Shown here: one piece after another, positions 14,525 to 21,446 of the stretch
Numbering within the stretch: position 1 is the first letter of the stretch
Layout: the number at the start of each line of letters is the position of its first letter
Source of the DNA: Treponema sp.
Lineage (GTDB): Bacteria > Spirochaetota > Spirochaetia > Treponematales > Breznakiellaceae
Length of the DNA stretch: 21,446 bases
Reading direction: 5' to 3'
Assembly (NCBI GenBank): GCA_031288575.1
Contig: JAITRD010000034.1
Span: forward strand, 1 to 21,446
The notes under the pieces: generated by a model
The model's database searches: none
Told to the model about the DNA's origin: nothing
Seen by the model: only the letters and a program-made list of their open reading frames with translations
Program-made: the position numbers and the translations under genes

Positions 14525-15459
14525 CGCCCGGTTCCTTCTTTAAATAAATACTTGCCCGGATCCCGGGCTTGTCCATTTTGACGCAGCTCAAAATGCAAAT
14601 GGGGTCCCGTTGACTGCCCGGTAGATCCGACCCTCCCTATAAGAGTACCGGATCCCACTTCCCTATTCAAGGCTGTTTCAAAACGGGAGAGATGGCCGTA
14701 GAGGCTTGCCCAGTTTTCTCCATGGCGGATGATGATGTACTTGCCGTAAACGGAATCCTCGCCTATTTCGGTAACCACCCCCGCCCGGGCGGCAAAAACC
14801 TGGGTCCCCTCCGGGGCCGCCAGGTCAAGGCCGTTATGGTTCCTCAGGACCCCCGTAACCGGATTAACCCGGGGGCCGAAAGCGCTGGTCAGCCGGAAAT
14901 CGCGGAGGGGAAAACGGAAGCCCCGGTTCAGAAAAAAGGCCCTTTCGGTAGGGGTGAAATCGGAACCGGGGATAAACCGGAACTGGATTTTACCCTCCGG
15001 CCGGTTTAGGCTGATGGTTATCCCCGGCTCGTAAAACCGGGCGGAAACCATCAGATGTTCTAAATCCGACTGGGGGTCGCCGGGGATAAAAATCCCCGGC
15101 ACCGAGGGCAGCAAAAGGATCTCCCGGGATTGTAAATCGACAGGGTGGGCAAAACGGTTCAGGGTAACCAGGGCCGCGTAGGGAATATTGCACCTGGCGG
15201 CCAGGCTGAGGATATCGTCCCTTTCCCCGGGTTTATAGGCATAAATGGTGAGACCTTCGGTAACAGGATTTTTTTCTCCGAACCGTTCCGCGTTGAAGAG
15301 CTTCCTCCGGGCGGCTTCCACGTCCGCCAGATACTGTTTAAAGGCGGTGTCCCGGATATCCAGCCGGGAAATCAGGGGAAAATCCGCCCCCGCCTCTTCC
15401 GCCTCCCCGGGAAGGGCATTTATAATAAGGAAAAGGAAAAGGGCTGTTAATCGTTTCAT
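14521..15459 (-). CDS. Periplasmic LysM-M23 family peptidase
   Basis: M23 peptidases cut peptide bridges in peptidoglycan or, if inactive, activate amidases. I chose ATG 15459, which gives MKRLTALFLFLII, a signal peptide ending near GEA; the frame is open a further seven codons upstream, through the terminator. Residues of about 70-125 form a LysM-like peptidoglycan-binding unit (TIYAYKPGERDDILSLAARC, ending in LLLPSVPG). The C-terminal M23 domain carries the zinc ligands His208 and Asp212 (HNGLD) and the HLH motif at 287-289 in GPHLHFEL, so it should be active. 312 residues is normal. There is no usable leader: the start codon lies eight bases after the T-run of the ferredoxin terminator. 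Confidence 0.93.
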   Translation of the reverse strand: MKRLTALFLFLIINALPGEAEEAGADFPLISRLDIRDTAFKQYLADVEAARRKLFNAERFGEKNPVTEGLTIYAYKPGERDDILSLAARCNIPYAALVTLNRFAHPVDLQSREILLLPSVPGIFIPGDPQSDLEHLMVSARFYEPGITISLNRPEGKIQFRFIPGSDFTPTERAFFLNRGFRFPLRDFRLTSAFGPRVNPVTGVLRNHNGLDLAAPEGTQVFAARAGVVTEIGEDSVYGKYIIIRHGENWASLYGHLSRFETALNREVGSGTLIGRVGSTGQSTGPHLHFELRQNGQARDPGKYLFKEGTGR

Positions 15460-15467
15460 AGGCGCCC

Positions 15468-15495
15468 AAAAAAAAGGCAAGGGCCGCCCCTTGCC
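15468..15495 (-). terminator. Strong rho-independent terminator after the ferredoxin gene
   Basis: GGCAAGGG (15476-15483 complement side) and CCCTTGCC pair perfectly over eight bases around a four-base loop (15484-15487), followed on the minus strand by eight T (15475-15468). It lies 26 bases after the ferredoxin stop and eight bases before the M23 start codon. Confidence 0.9.
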
Positions 15496-15521
15496 TTGCC
15501 TTTTCCGGATTGCCCTCCTTG

Positions 15522-15692
15522 TTATTCAGCGGCGATAGCTTCTACCGGACACACGCCCGCGCAGGCGCCGCAATCCTGGCATTTCGCGGGATCAATCCAG
15601 CGGCGGTTGTCCTTTTCGGCAATTGCCTCTACCGGGCATTCGCTGTCGCAGGAACCGCAGTTAATACACGCCTCTCCGACTTTATAAGCCAT
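15522..15692 (-). CDS. 2[4Fe-4S] ferredoxin
   Basis: This 56-residue electron carrier is of the clostridial type. Two cluster-binding motifs are complete: CINCGSCDSECP and CQDCGACAGVCP, each CxxCxxCxxxCP. Both clusters sit in a short pseudo-twofold fold that accepts and donates low-potential electrons in the cytoplasm, for example with pyruvate:ferredoxin oxidoreductase or hydrogenase, which suggests an anaerobe. ATG 15692 is preceded by GAGAGAGG at a good distance, and gives MAYKVGEACINC; six codons upstream are open but have no site. It is followed by a strong terminator and thus can be expressed alone. Confidence 0.95.
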   Translation of the reverse strand: MAYKVGEACINCGSCDSECPVEAIAEKDNRRWIDPAKCQDCGACAGVCPVEAIAAE

Positions 15693-15715
15693 ATCATACC
15701 TCTCTCTCATTATGG

Positions 15716-15728
15716 TATCTTAAAGATA
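15716..15728. repeat. 13-base palindrome in the ferredoxin leader
   Basis: TATCTTAAAGATA is a perfect palindrome about a central base. It lies between the ferredoxin transcription start (near 15748) and its ribosome binding site, a suitable place for a repressor. The stem would have no room for a loop in RNA, so a DNA-binding role is more likely. Confidence 0.4.
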
Positions 15729-15745
15729 ACATAAAGGAGACCCTA

Positions 15746-15774
15746 TTGACAAGTATTATCCTTTTTTGTACTAA
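15746..15774 (+). promoter_or_regulatory. Divergent promoter for the small membrane protein gene
   Basis: A full-consensus TTGACA (15746-15751), a 17-base spacer and a poor TACTAA (15769-15774) face the plus strand, intertwined with the ferredoxin promoter. A second -10 like TATAAA (15805-15810) lies nine bases before the ATG at 15819 without a good -35. Confidence 0.4.
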
Positions 15775-15782
15775 AACCTCAA
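15755..15782 (-). promoter_or_regulatory. Ferredoxin promoter
   Basis: On the minus strand TTGAGG (15782-15777), 16 bases, then GATAAT (15760-15755). The start site would be near 15748, giving a leader of about 55 bases. It overlaps a plus-strand promoter. Confidence 0.55.
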
Positions 15783-15818
15783 CTTGTTCAAGATTATAAA
15801 TGGGTATAAAGTGGCCCT

Positions 15819-16217
15819 ATGCCTATAATTATATATTTCCTGCCGATACCTTTTTTGATCCTTATCTCCTATTTCGCCTTTTCCCGGCATTCAAGTTTCT
15901 TTATCAAACGGACGGCGTTAATAGCCCTTATTCTTATCGGGCTTTCCATTGGGGTTAGCCTTTTGCTTGTTTTTAGCGAACCCGCGGGCAAACCCGGAAC
16001 GCCGTCCATAGATATTCCGGTAGAACCCGTGGTTCTCCAGGATAACAAAAACACGGGCATCATCGTTGGAATCTTCCTGCTTCTTTTTGTGGGGCTCATT
16101 ATTTTTCTCGCCCTGCGGGAACAGGGGAAGTTTCCTAAAAAAGGGGAAGCCCGGTTTCCCGGTGAAGAGGGGGAAATGCCGGATAGCACGTACCGCCATA
16201 GGGACCGGCTGTGGTAG
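15819..16217 (+). CDS. Small membrane protein of unknown function
   Basis: The 132 residues hold three hydrophobic segments: about 2-20 (IIIYFLPIPFLILISYFAF), 32-52 (ALIALILIGLSIGVSLLLVF) and 79-98 (GIIVGIFLLLFVGLIIFLAL), with a 25-residue loop rich in proline between the second and third and a charged C-terminal tail ending RHRDRLW. No motif is recognised. The arrangement is that of a small integral membrane protein. It is divergent from the ferredoxin gene. No clear ribosome binding site precedes the ATG. Confidence 0.6.
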   Translation: MPIIIYFLPIPFLILISYFAFSRHSSFFIKRTALIALILIGLSIGVSLLLVFSEPAGKPGTPSIDIPVEPVVLQDNKNTGIIVGIFLLLFVGLIIFLALREQGKFPKKGEARFPGEEGEMPDSTYRHRDRLW

Positions 16218-16287
16218 GGACGGATCGGCTTTGCTGCCAGGACTCCCCTTTATAAGGCCAGGATGCCCGTATTTGCGGAGGCTCATT

Positions 16288-16297
16288 TGGCGCCAAG
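16288..16297. repeat. TTGGCGCCAA palindrome
   Basis: A ten-base perfect palindrome in the gap before the aldo/keto reductase gene. It could be an operator half of a larger control region, or chance. Confidence 0.25.
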
Positions 16298-16299
16298 CC

Positions 16300-16363
16300 C
16301 GCCTATTTTATTAGTTAAAAAAAGATATTATTTTTTACGACAAATAATTGAATTAATAGGCGG
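16300..16363. repeat. Inverted repeat flanking an AT-rich core upstream of the aldo/keto reductase gene
   Basis: CCGCCTATT (16300-16308) and AATAGGCGG (16355-16363) are perfect inverted copies 46 bases apart. The core is almost all A and T and holds its own AAAAAA/TTTTTT pair. The right arm overlaps the proposed promoter, so it could be an operator or a long hairpin. The remainder of 16218-16299 shows no gene. Confidence 0.45.
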
Positions 16364-16376
16364 TATATTACATACT
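16348..16376 (+). promoter_or_regulatory. Probable promoter of the aldo/keto reductase operon
   Basis: TTGAAT (16348-16353), 17 bases, then CATACT (16371-16376). The match is moderate; TACTAT at 16373-16378 is an alternative -10. The start site would be near 16383, 44 bases before the ATG. Confidence 0.35.
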
Positions 16377-16426
16377 ATGGTTCTGTCGGAAATAGGTTTT
16401 ATTTTTTGTATTTGAGAGGTGAAAAT

Positions 16427-17578
16427 ATGTTATACCGAAAATACGGCAAACTTGGATTTCAGGTATCTGCCTTTGGAATGGGCTGCATGAGGCTTCCCCG
16501 CATTGTCACCGGAAACGAAACCGAGGTAGACCGGGAGAAAGCCTGCGAAATGATCCGTTACGCGGCGGATCACGGGGTTAATTATTTTGATACCGCTTAC
16601 GGATACCATAACAAAACCAGCGAGGAAGTGCTGGGGGAAGCCCTGGAGGGGGGGCGCCGGGAAAAGGTTAAAATTGTTACCAAACAGCCCTTTGGAGCAA
16701 TGACTACCCAGCCGGACATCCGGAAAAACCTGGAAGCCACCTTAAAGAAGCTCCGTACAGATTATATTGATGTCTATCTTATCCACAATATCGGGAAGGG
16801 AAGCTGGGCCGATATAAAACGGCGGAAGATTATTGAGGAATACGAAACATTCCGCGCCGAAGGGCTTATCCGGGGAATCGGATTTTCCTACCATGGCCAA
16901 TATCCTGCTTTTAAGGAAGTCCTTGATTTTTACGATTGGGATATGTGCCAAATCCAGCAGAACCTTATTGATGTTGACCGGGAAGCTACCGAAGAGGGAA
17001 TCCGGCAGGCAGGGAAAAAAGGCTGCGCCTTGGTTATCATGGAACCAATCCGCGGGGGCAGTCTTGCCACGCCCCCTGAACCGGTCCAGGCGATCTACGA
17101 TGAATATCCGGTTAAGCGTTCCTCCGTGGAATGGGCTTTCCGGCACGTGCTTAATTATCCGGAGGTTAGTACCATCCTGAGCGGAGTCAGCACCATGGCG
17201 CAGCTTAAGGAGGATATCGAAATTTTCTCAAAACCCGACGCGGTCCCCGGCTGTTTGAATGAAGAAGAAAAAGACATTATCCGCCGGGTACGGGAAAAGT
17301 ACCTTTCCCTTAAATCAATTCCCTGTACCGCCTGTGAATATTGTTTGCCCTGCCCCCAGGGGGTGCAAATTCCCGGGGTGTTCACCAAATATAACGACGG
17401 AGTTATGTTTGGCAATTTTGATCCCCAAAAACGAAGCTATACCTTCCAAATAAGGGCGAACCAGGATGCTTCCCATTGTATCTCCTGCAAGGCCTGTGAG
17501 AAAAAGTGCCCCCAGCATATTGATATCGTGGCAAAACTCAAGACGGCCCATGAAGCTCTCCGGGGATGGGTGGAATAA
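16427..17578 (+). CDS. Aldo/keto reductase with C-terminal iron-sulfur domain (COG1453-like)
   Basis: An oxidoreductase of 383 residues. The N-terminal 290 form an aldo/keto reductase barrel with the catalytic tetrad Asp55, Tyr60, Lys86 and His120 (FDTAYGY, VTKQ, LIHN). The C-terminal part has two ferredoxin-like cysteine clusters, CTACEYCLPCP (Cys300, 303, 306, 309) and CISCKACEKKCP (Cys351, 354, 357, 361), each able to hold a [4Fe-4S] cluster. Such fusions suggest electrons pass between NAD(P)H and a ferredoxin-like carrier, but the physiological substrate is unknown. ATG 16427 has the site GAGAGGTG; the frame is open a further seven codons upstream without one. It precedes the histidine kinase by 24 bases and may share its transcript. 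Confidence 0.93.
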   Translation: MLYRKYGKLGFQVSAFGMGCMRLPRIVTGNETEVDREKACEMIRYAADHGVNYFDTAYGYHNKTSEEVLGEALEGGRREKVKIVTKQPFGAMTTQPDIRKNLEATLKKLRTDYIDVYLIHNIGKGSWADIKRRKIIEEYETFRAEGLIRGIGFSYHGQYPAFKEVLDFYDWDMCQIQQNLIDVDREATEEGIRQAGKKGCALVIMEPIRGGSLATPPEPVQAIYDEYPVKRSSVEWAFRHVLNYPEVSTILSGVSTMAQLKEDIEIFSKPDAVPGCLNEEEKDIIRRVREKYLSLKSIPCTACEYCLPCPQGVQIPGVFTKYNDGVMFGNFDPQKRSYTFQIRANQDASHCISCKACEKKCPQHIDIVAKLKTAHEALRGWVE

Positions 17579-17602
17579 AAGGGGATTAAAGAAAAACAAA
17601 AA

Positions 17603-20254
17603 ATGGATGATACCGCGGAGCGGAGGAAACAGGAAAAATATCTGGCGCTGATGCTGGAAAACAGCCCCGAAATAATTATTTTGCTGGATGAACGGGGGCG
17701 TTTTCTCTATTGTTCCCAAACCTTTCTGAATCTTGCGGGCATAACGGATTATAAAGAAATTAACGGCAGGCATTTTGAGGAGATCTACGCTTCCTTTGGG
17801 GACGAGGATTTTCAGAAACAGGCCCAGGAACGGTTTAATCAGGTAAAACAGGGAAATAAAGCGGTTAGTGATAATGTGCGGATTGATTTTTCCGGCAGGG
17901 GGAATTTTCGCACCTATTCTATTAACAGCGCCCCTATGCTGGATGAGGCCGGGAACTTTGAGGGCGCCCTGGTAATCTATCATGACATCACCGATTTTTT
18001 GCGGGCCGAAGCGGATGAACGTACCCGGGTTATGTTTGACGCGACTCCCCTGGCCTGCACTTTCTGGGACCGGGAAGGGGTTTTGGTGGACTGTAACCAG
18101 GAGGCCCTGAATCTTTTTGAGGTTACATCCAAAGAAGATTTTTTTAAACGCTTTTATGAATTTTCCCCGGAGTTTCAGGAGGACGGCACCTTAAGCCGCC
18201 GGCGCATCCGGGATGATTTCCGGGAAGCCTACCGGAAGGGCCGTAAGGAATTCCCTTGGATCCACCGCTCGGCTACGGGGAAAGAGATCCCCTCAGAGGT
18301 TACCCTGGTACGGGTTAACTGGAGGGACGGCTACCGGGTAGTGGGTTATACCCGGGATATGCGGGATATCCGGGAGGCGGATCTGCGGAACCGGGAGCTT
18401 GAGGTACAGACCCGGGCCGCCCGGGTTGCTTCGGAGGCCAAAAGCAGATTCCTTGCCTCCATGAGTCATGAGATTCGGACCCCTATGAACGCTATCATCG
18501 GCATGAGCGACCTCATGCGTACCGATAATATGGATCCTGTCCAGCAGAGTTTTTTCGCCGACATCAAAACAATGTCCAAAGCCCTCCTGCAAATTATCAA
18601 CGACATTCTGGATATCTCTAAAATCGAGGCGGGCAAAATGGAAATAAGGCCGGTGCATTTTAACTTGCAGGAATTATGCGGAAACATCTGTTCCTTAAGC
18701 CGTTTTACCGCCGAGTCAAAGGATCTCGCCTTCCGGTATTCCTTTGATCAGGATATGCCCCGGGTTATTTACGGCGATGATATAAGGATCCGCCAGGTGA
18801 TTACCAACATCGTGAATAACGCGGTCAAATATACCCAAGAGGGTTATGTAGAATTTTCTGTCGGGAGAGAAAAAAAAGACGGCCGGGATTATATGGTTTT
18901 TACGGTAAAAGATACCGGGATAGGAATTAAAAAAGAGGATTTCCCCAAGCTTTTTGGCACTTTTCAGCAATTGGACGGCGCCTCCAACCGGGGCATCGTG
19001 GGTACCGGCCTGGGTTTGTCCATCACCAAAAACCTCGTTACCCTGATGGGCGGGGAAATAAGCTTTGAAAGCGAATACGGCGCCGGTTCAACATTTACCA
19101 TCCGGCTCCCCCTGACGGCCGGGGATCCCGGGCAGGCGGAACATAAAAAAAGCCTTGGTTTCCAGGTGCAGGCCGCGGCGGATACGGCGGTCCTTGTGGT
19201 GGATGACAACCGCATCAACCTTAAAGTGGCTCTGGCCTTTCTTGCGGTCCATAATATATTTGCCGATGCCGCGGAAAGCGGCGCCGAGGCAATAGAAAAG
19301 GTACAAAAAAGATCCTACGATCTTATTTTTATGGACCATATGATGCCCGAAATGGACGGCATTGAAACGGCCCGGCGGATCCGGGCTTGGGAGGAATCAC
19401 AAAAGAAAGAAGCCCCCGGAGGCTTTCCCCCGGAGGCCTCCCGGCGGGTTCCGATTATCGCCCTTTCGGCAAACGCGGTCTCCGGAATCCGGGAACGTTT
19501 TCTTGAGGCGGGGATGAACGATTTTGTTTCCAAGCCCATAGATTCGGAAGACCTGAACCGGAAATTAGTCCTCTGGCTCCCCAGGGAAAGGATTTCCCAA
19601 ATTGAGATTCCGGAAAGGGAAAAAGCGCCGGTTTCCTCCAGGGCTTTGGAATCCGCCGCTTCCCTTGACCGGGAGACAGGTATCGATAACATCGGGGGAA
19701 ACGAGAGACTCTATAACCAGCTTTTGGACAGTTTCTGGACGGATCACGGCGGGGATTTTCAGAAAATTGAGGAAGCCCTGAAAAAGGGGGATCTTTCCCT
19801 GGCCCACCGGCTTGCCCATACCCTTAAAGGTACCGCGGGCCTCCTGGGATTTCCCCGGATCCGGCAGATTGCCCTTGGGATTGAAAGGGCCCTTTCCGAA
19901 AAAAGGGTGAAAGATGCCTTTTTAGAATTGCCCCGGCTGAAGGAGGAGATGGAAGCCCTGTTACGAAATTTGGCCCCTCCGCCTGTCCCCCCTCCGCCGG
20001 CTCCGGCGGGGAAAATTCCTCCCGGCCGGAAGGCTGTCCTGGAACTTATCGAAAAATTGTCCCCCCTTCTGGCTTCGGGGAACACCAGGTGTTTTCAGCT
20101 CCTCGAAGACATCGGGGCCCTTTTTGCCGGCAAGCAAGGGAAGGGGGAAATTCTGATCCGGCAAATAGAAGATTTTGAATTTAACGGGGCTTTAAAAACC
20201 TTGGAAGACATAAAAGCTTTAGCTGGGGAAGAGGGCGGGGAAGATGGAAATTGA
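17603..20254 (+). CDS. Soluble hybrid histidine kinase, PAS-PAS-HisKA-HATPase-REC-HPt
   Basis: The 883-residue sensor has no membrane segment or signal peptide. Two PAS-like domains (about 15-140 and 145-270) would sense a cytoplasmic signal. HisKA holds the phospho-accepting His289 (SHEIRTPMN); the ATPase has IVNNAVKYT, DTGIGI and GTGLGLSI. The REC domain has VVDDN, the acceptor Asp578 (FMDHMMPEMDG) and the SKPI lysine, and the HPt domain has His739 (LAHTLKG). Together they form an intramolecular phosphorelay. After a proline-rich hinge (about 792-804) comes an 80-residue helical tail (LSPLLASGN, FNGALKTL), a recurring module of kinases of this type without a name I know. The ATG follows a poor ribosome binding site, and the next gene, its likely partner, overlaps the end by 11 bases. 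Confidence 0.95.
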   Translation: MDDTAERRKQEKYLALMLENSPEIIILLDERGRFLYCSQTFLNLAGITDYKEINGRHFEEIYASFGDEDFQKQAQERFNQVKQGNKAVSDNVRIDFSGRGNFRTYSINSAPMLDEAGNFEGALVIYHDITDFLRAEADERTRVMFDATPLACTFWDREGVLVDCNQEALNLFEVTSKEDFFKRFYEFSPEFQEDGTLSRRRIRDDFREAYRKGRKEFPWIHRSATGKEIPSEVTLVRVNWRDGYRVVGYTRDMRDIREADLRNRELEVQTRAARVASEAKSRFLASMSHEIRTPMNAIIGMSDLMRTDNMDPVQQSFFADIKTMSKALLQIINDILDISKIEAGKMEIRPVHFNLQELCGNICSLSRFTAESKDLAFRYSFDQDMPRVIYGDDIRIRQVITNIVNNAVKYTQEGYVEFSVGREKKDGRDYMVFTVKDTGIGIKKEDFPKLFGTFQQLDGASNRGIVGTGLGLSITKNLVTLMGGEISFESEYGAGSTFTIRLPLTAGDPGQAEHKKSLGFQVQAAADTAVLVVDDNRINLKVALAFLAVHNIFADAAESGAEAIEKVQKRSYDLIFMDHMMPEMDGIETARRIRAWEESQKKEAPGGFPPEASRRVPIIALSANAVSGIRERFLEAGMNDFVSKPIDSEDLNRKLVLWLPRERISQIEIPEREKAPVSSRALESAASLDRETGIDNIGGNERLYNQLLDSFWTDHGGDFQKIEEALKKGDLSLAHRLAHTLKGTAGLLGFPRIRQIALGIERALSEKRVKDAFLELPRLKEEMEALLRNLAPPPVPPPPAPAGKIPPGRKAVLELIEKLSPLLASGNTRCFQLLEDIGALFAGKQGKGEILIRQIEDFEFNGALKTLEDIKALAGEEGGEDGN

Positions 20255-21149
20255 CGGCAGCCACAAGATTTTAATTATTGACGATGAAAAGCCAAATCTC
20301 ATGGTTTTAAACAGCATCCTGTCTCCAGATTATACGGTTTTTATCGCGAAAAGCGGTAAAGAAGGATTAAGCCGGGCCCTGGCGGATCAGCCGGATCTTA
20401 TACTCCTGGATATTATTATGCCCGACATGAACGGTTTCGAGGTACTCAAAGTCCTGAAGGCCTCGGAGGAGATCAGCCGCATCCCGGTGATCATTATCAC
20501 CGGCCTGGATAACGATGTTGACGAGGAGCGGGGTTTTGCCCTGGGGGCGGTGGATTATATTGGGAAACCCTTCAAAAACGCCATTGTAAAAGCCCGGGTT
20601 AAGACCCATATCCAGATCATCGATCAGATCCGTACCATTGAACGGATAGGCATGGTGGACGGCCTTACGGATATCCCTAACCGCCGCTGTTTTGACGACC
20701 GGTTTGCCATGGAATGGAGGAGGGCCCTGCGGAAAAGGCAGCCCCTGTCCTTTTTGATGATGGACCTGGATAAATTTAAAAGCTACAACGATACCTACGG
20801 TCATCCCCAGGGGGATATCCTGCTGCGGGCTGTGGCCAAACTCCTTTCCGCCGCGGCAAAACGCCCCGCGGATCTTGCCGCCCGGCTTGGGGGGGAGGAA
20901 TTCGGCCTTCTCCTCCCGGATACCCATGGCGACGCCGCCCGGGAAATTGCCGAAAATATCCGTGCCGCGGTGGAGGCCGCCCGAATTCCCGGCGCCGGCG
21001 GGAAGGCCGTCACCCAAATCACGGTAAGTATCGGCGTTATCACCCTTGTTCCCGGCGAAAAAATGACCCCCGAAGCCTTTATCGCGGCGGCGGACAAAAA
21101 TTTATATGCCGCCAAAAAATCCGGCAGAAACCGGGTATGTTTTGCTTAA
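20244..21149 (+). CDS. Response regulator with diguanylate cyclase output (REC-GGDEF)
   Basis: A 301-residue protein expected to make cyclic di-GMP when phosphorylated. REC covers about 6-125, with acidic pocket IIDDE, acceptor Asp56 (LLDIIMPD) and Lys108 (GKPF). The GGDEF domain (about 135-300) has the metal site MMDLDKF (Asp174), and the active loop GGEEF at 216-220, intact. RPAD at 207-210, exactly five residues before the loop, is a complete inhibitory I-site, so product feedback is likely. The ATG overlaps the kinase gene and has GGCGGGGAAG before it. The HPt of the kinase is the obvious phosphodonor. An AAGGC/GCCTT hairpin at 21163-21178 without a T-run follows; termination is unclear. 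Confidence 0.96.
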   Translation: MEIDGSHKILIIDDEKPNLMVLNSILSPDYTVFIAKSGKEGLSRALADQPDLILLDIIMPDMNGFEVLKVLKASEEISRIPVIIITGLDNDVDEERGFALGAVDYIGKPFKNAIVKARVKTHIQIIDQIRTIERIGMVDGLTDIPNRRCFDDRFAMEWRRALRKRQPLSFLMMDLDKFKSYNDTYGHPQGDILLRAVAKLLSAAAKRPADLAARLGGEEFGLLLPDTHGDAAREIAENIRAAVEAARIPGAGGKAVTQITVSIGVITLVPGEKMTPEAFIAAADKNLYAAKKSGRNRVCFA

Positions 21150-21221
21150 GTTGCTATTGAGGAAGGCCCTGTACGCCTTGCCCGGGGACTGGATATCCGG
21201 AATTACCTTGAGAAATGAGTC

Positions 21222-21251
21222 TTGACTGTTTCTGAATTTCAGACCGATAAT
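21222..21251 (+). promoter_or_regulatory. Promoter of the DUF969 gene
   Basis: TTGACT (21222-21227), an 18-base spacer and GATAAT (21246-21251) make a strong sigma-70 match, with a start site near 21258. The leader then holds the hairpin at 21260-21274. Confidence 0.6.
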
Positions 21252-21259
21252 AGCTCAAT

Positions 21260-21274
21260 TCCGGTATGACCGGA
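21260..21274 (+). repeat. Short hairpin at the DUF969 transcript start
   Basis: TCCGGT and ACCGGA are perfect inverted copies around a three-base loop. Placed right at the start of the transcript, it could protect the RNA's 5' end or be an operator. Confidence 0.4.
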
Positions 21275-21303
21275 TACAGAAAACGAAGCGAGGAGGCTAT
21301 GAG

Positions 21304-21446
21304 GTGGAAATTCTAAAACTTATCGGCGTGCTCATCGTGATTGTCGGATTTATCCTGAAATTCGATACTATCGCGGTGGTGGTAGTCGCCGGGATTGTTA
21401 CCGGATTTGTAGCGGGGATGGATCCGGAGGAAATTCTCTCGGTATT
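21304..21446 (+). CDS. DUF969-family membrane protein (N-terminal part only)
   Basis: The first 47 residues are visible from GTG 21304, with AGGAGG (21291-21296) seven bases before it. The ATG at 21299 meets a stop after five codons and is not used. MEILKLIGVLIVIVGFILKFDTIAVV then AGIVTGFVAG match my memory of the start of DUF969 proteins, which have several membrane helices and are usually followed by a DUF979 gene, thought to form a transporter. The rest lies beyond the window. If right, a DUF979 gene should follow. Confidence 0.8.
   Translation, partial: MEILKLIGVLIVIVGFILKFDTIAVVVVAGIVTGFVAGMDPEEILSV

Noticed and set aside
17315..17983. Minus-strand open frame (222 codons) opposite the reductase and kinase
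   Set aside because: It spans the ends of two well-supported plus-strand genes and has no motif.

Overview
The window looks like chromosomal DNA of a spirochaete, most likely a Treponema-like lineage such as those of termite guts. This rests on the combination of many periplasmic/outer-membrane proteins of spirochaete style, PEGA-type surface proteins, a LolCDE exporter, an ftsY gene lacking the acidic N-terminal domain, and a moderately GC-rich, homopolymer-rich sequence. No database search was possible, so the taxonomic call is inference. I see no rRNA, tRNA, CRISPR array, transposase or phage gene.

Layout. (1) 1-538, minus: 5' part of an amidohydrolase, whose consensus promoter abuts its start codon. 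(2) 690-2372, plus: a multi-pass membrane class III adenylate cyclase, ended by a terminator. (3) 2469-5062, plus: a three-gene unit of an ankyrin-repeat protein with a TIR/deoxyribosyltransferase-like N-terminus, a zinc sirtuin, and an outer-membrane beta-barrel candidate. (4) 5221-13273, plus: a long, tightly overlapping run of prfB (with the programmed +1 frameshift), a PEGA-domain exported protein, ftsY, an exported repeat protein of unknown role, and lolC-lolD-lolE. (5) 13274-13543: a convergent intergenic region with an elaborate set of hairpins, read best on the minus strand as a terminator with a possible small RNA. (6) 15692-13544, minus: a 2[4Fe-4S] ferredoxin, a terminator, then an M23 peptidase and a PEGA-type exported protein that overlap by 4 bases. 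(7) 15819-16217, plus: a small membrane protein divergent from the ferredoxin. (8) 16427-21149, plus: an aldo/keto reductase with a C-terminal iron-sulfur domain, a soluble hybrid histidine kinase (PAS-PAS-HisKA-HATPase-REC-HPt), and a REC-GGDEF response regulator. (9) 21304-end, plus: the start of a DUF969 membrane protein.

How the genes work together. Regions 4-6 are largely about building the cell envelope: FtsY delivers membrane proteins, LolCDE extracts lipoproteins, and the M23 enzyme plus PEGA proteins act in the periplasm. Region 8 reads as a complete phosphorelay (His289 to Asp578 to His739 of the kinase, then Asp56 of the regulator) that would control cyclic di-GMP synthesis; the cyclase of region 2 would make cAMP, so two second-messenger systems lie within 20 kb.

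Most of the window is ordinary housekeeping and envelope biology. The stretches most worth a second look are the structured RNA region at 13317-13440, the ankyrin/TIR-like gene next to the sirtuin, the terminator butted against the M23 start codon, and the likely leaderless start of the amidohydrolase.
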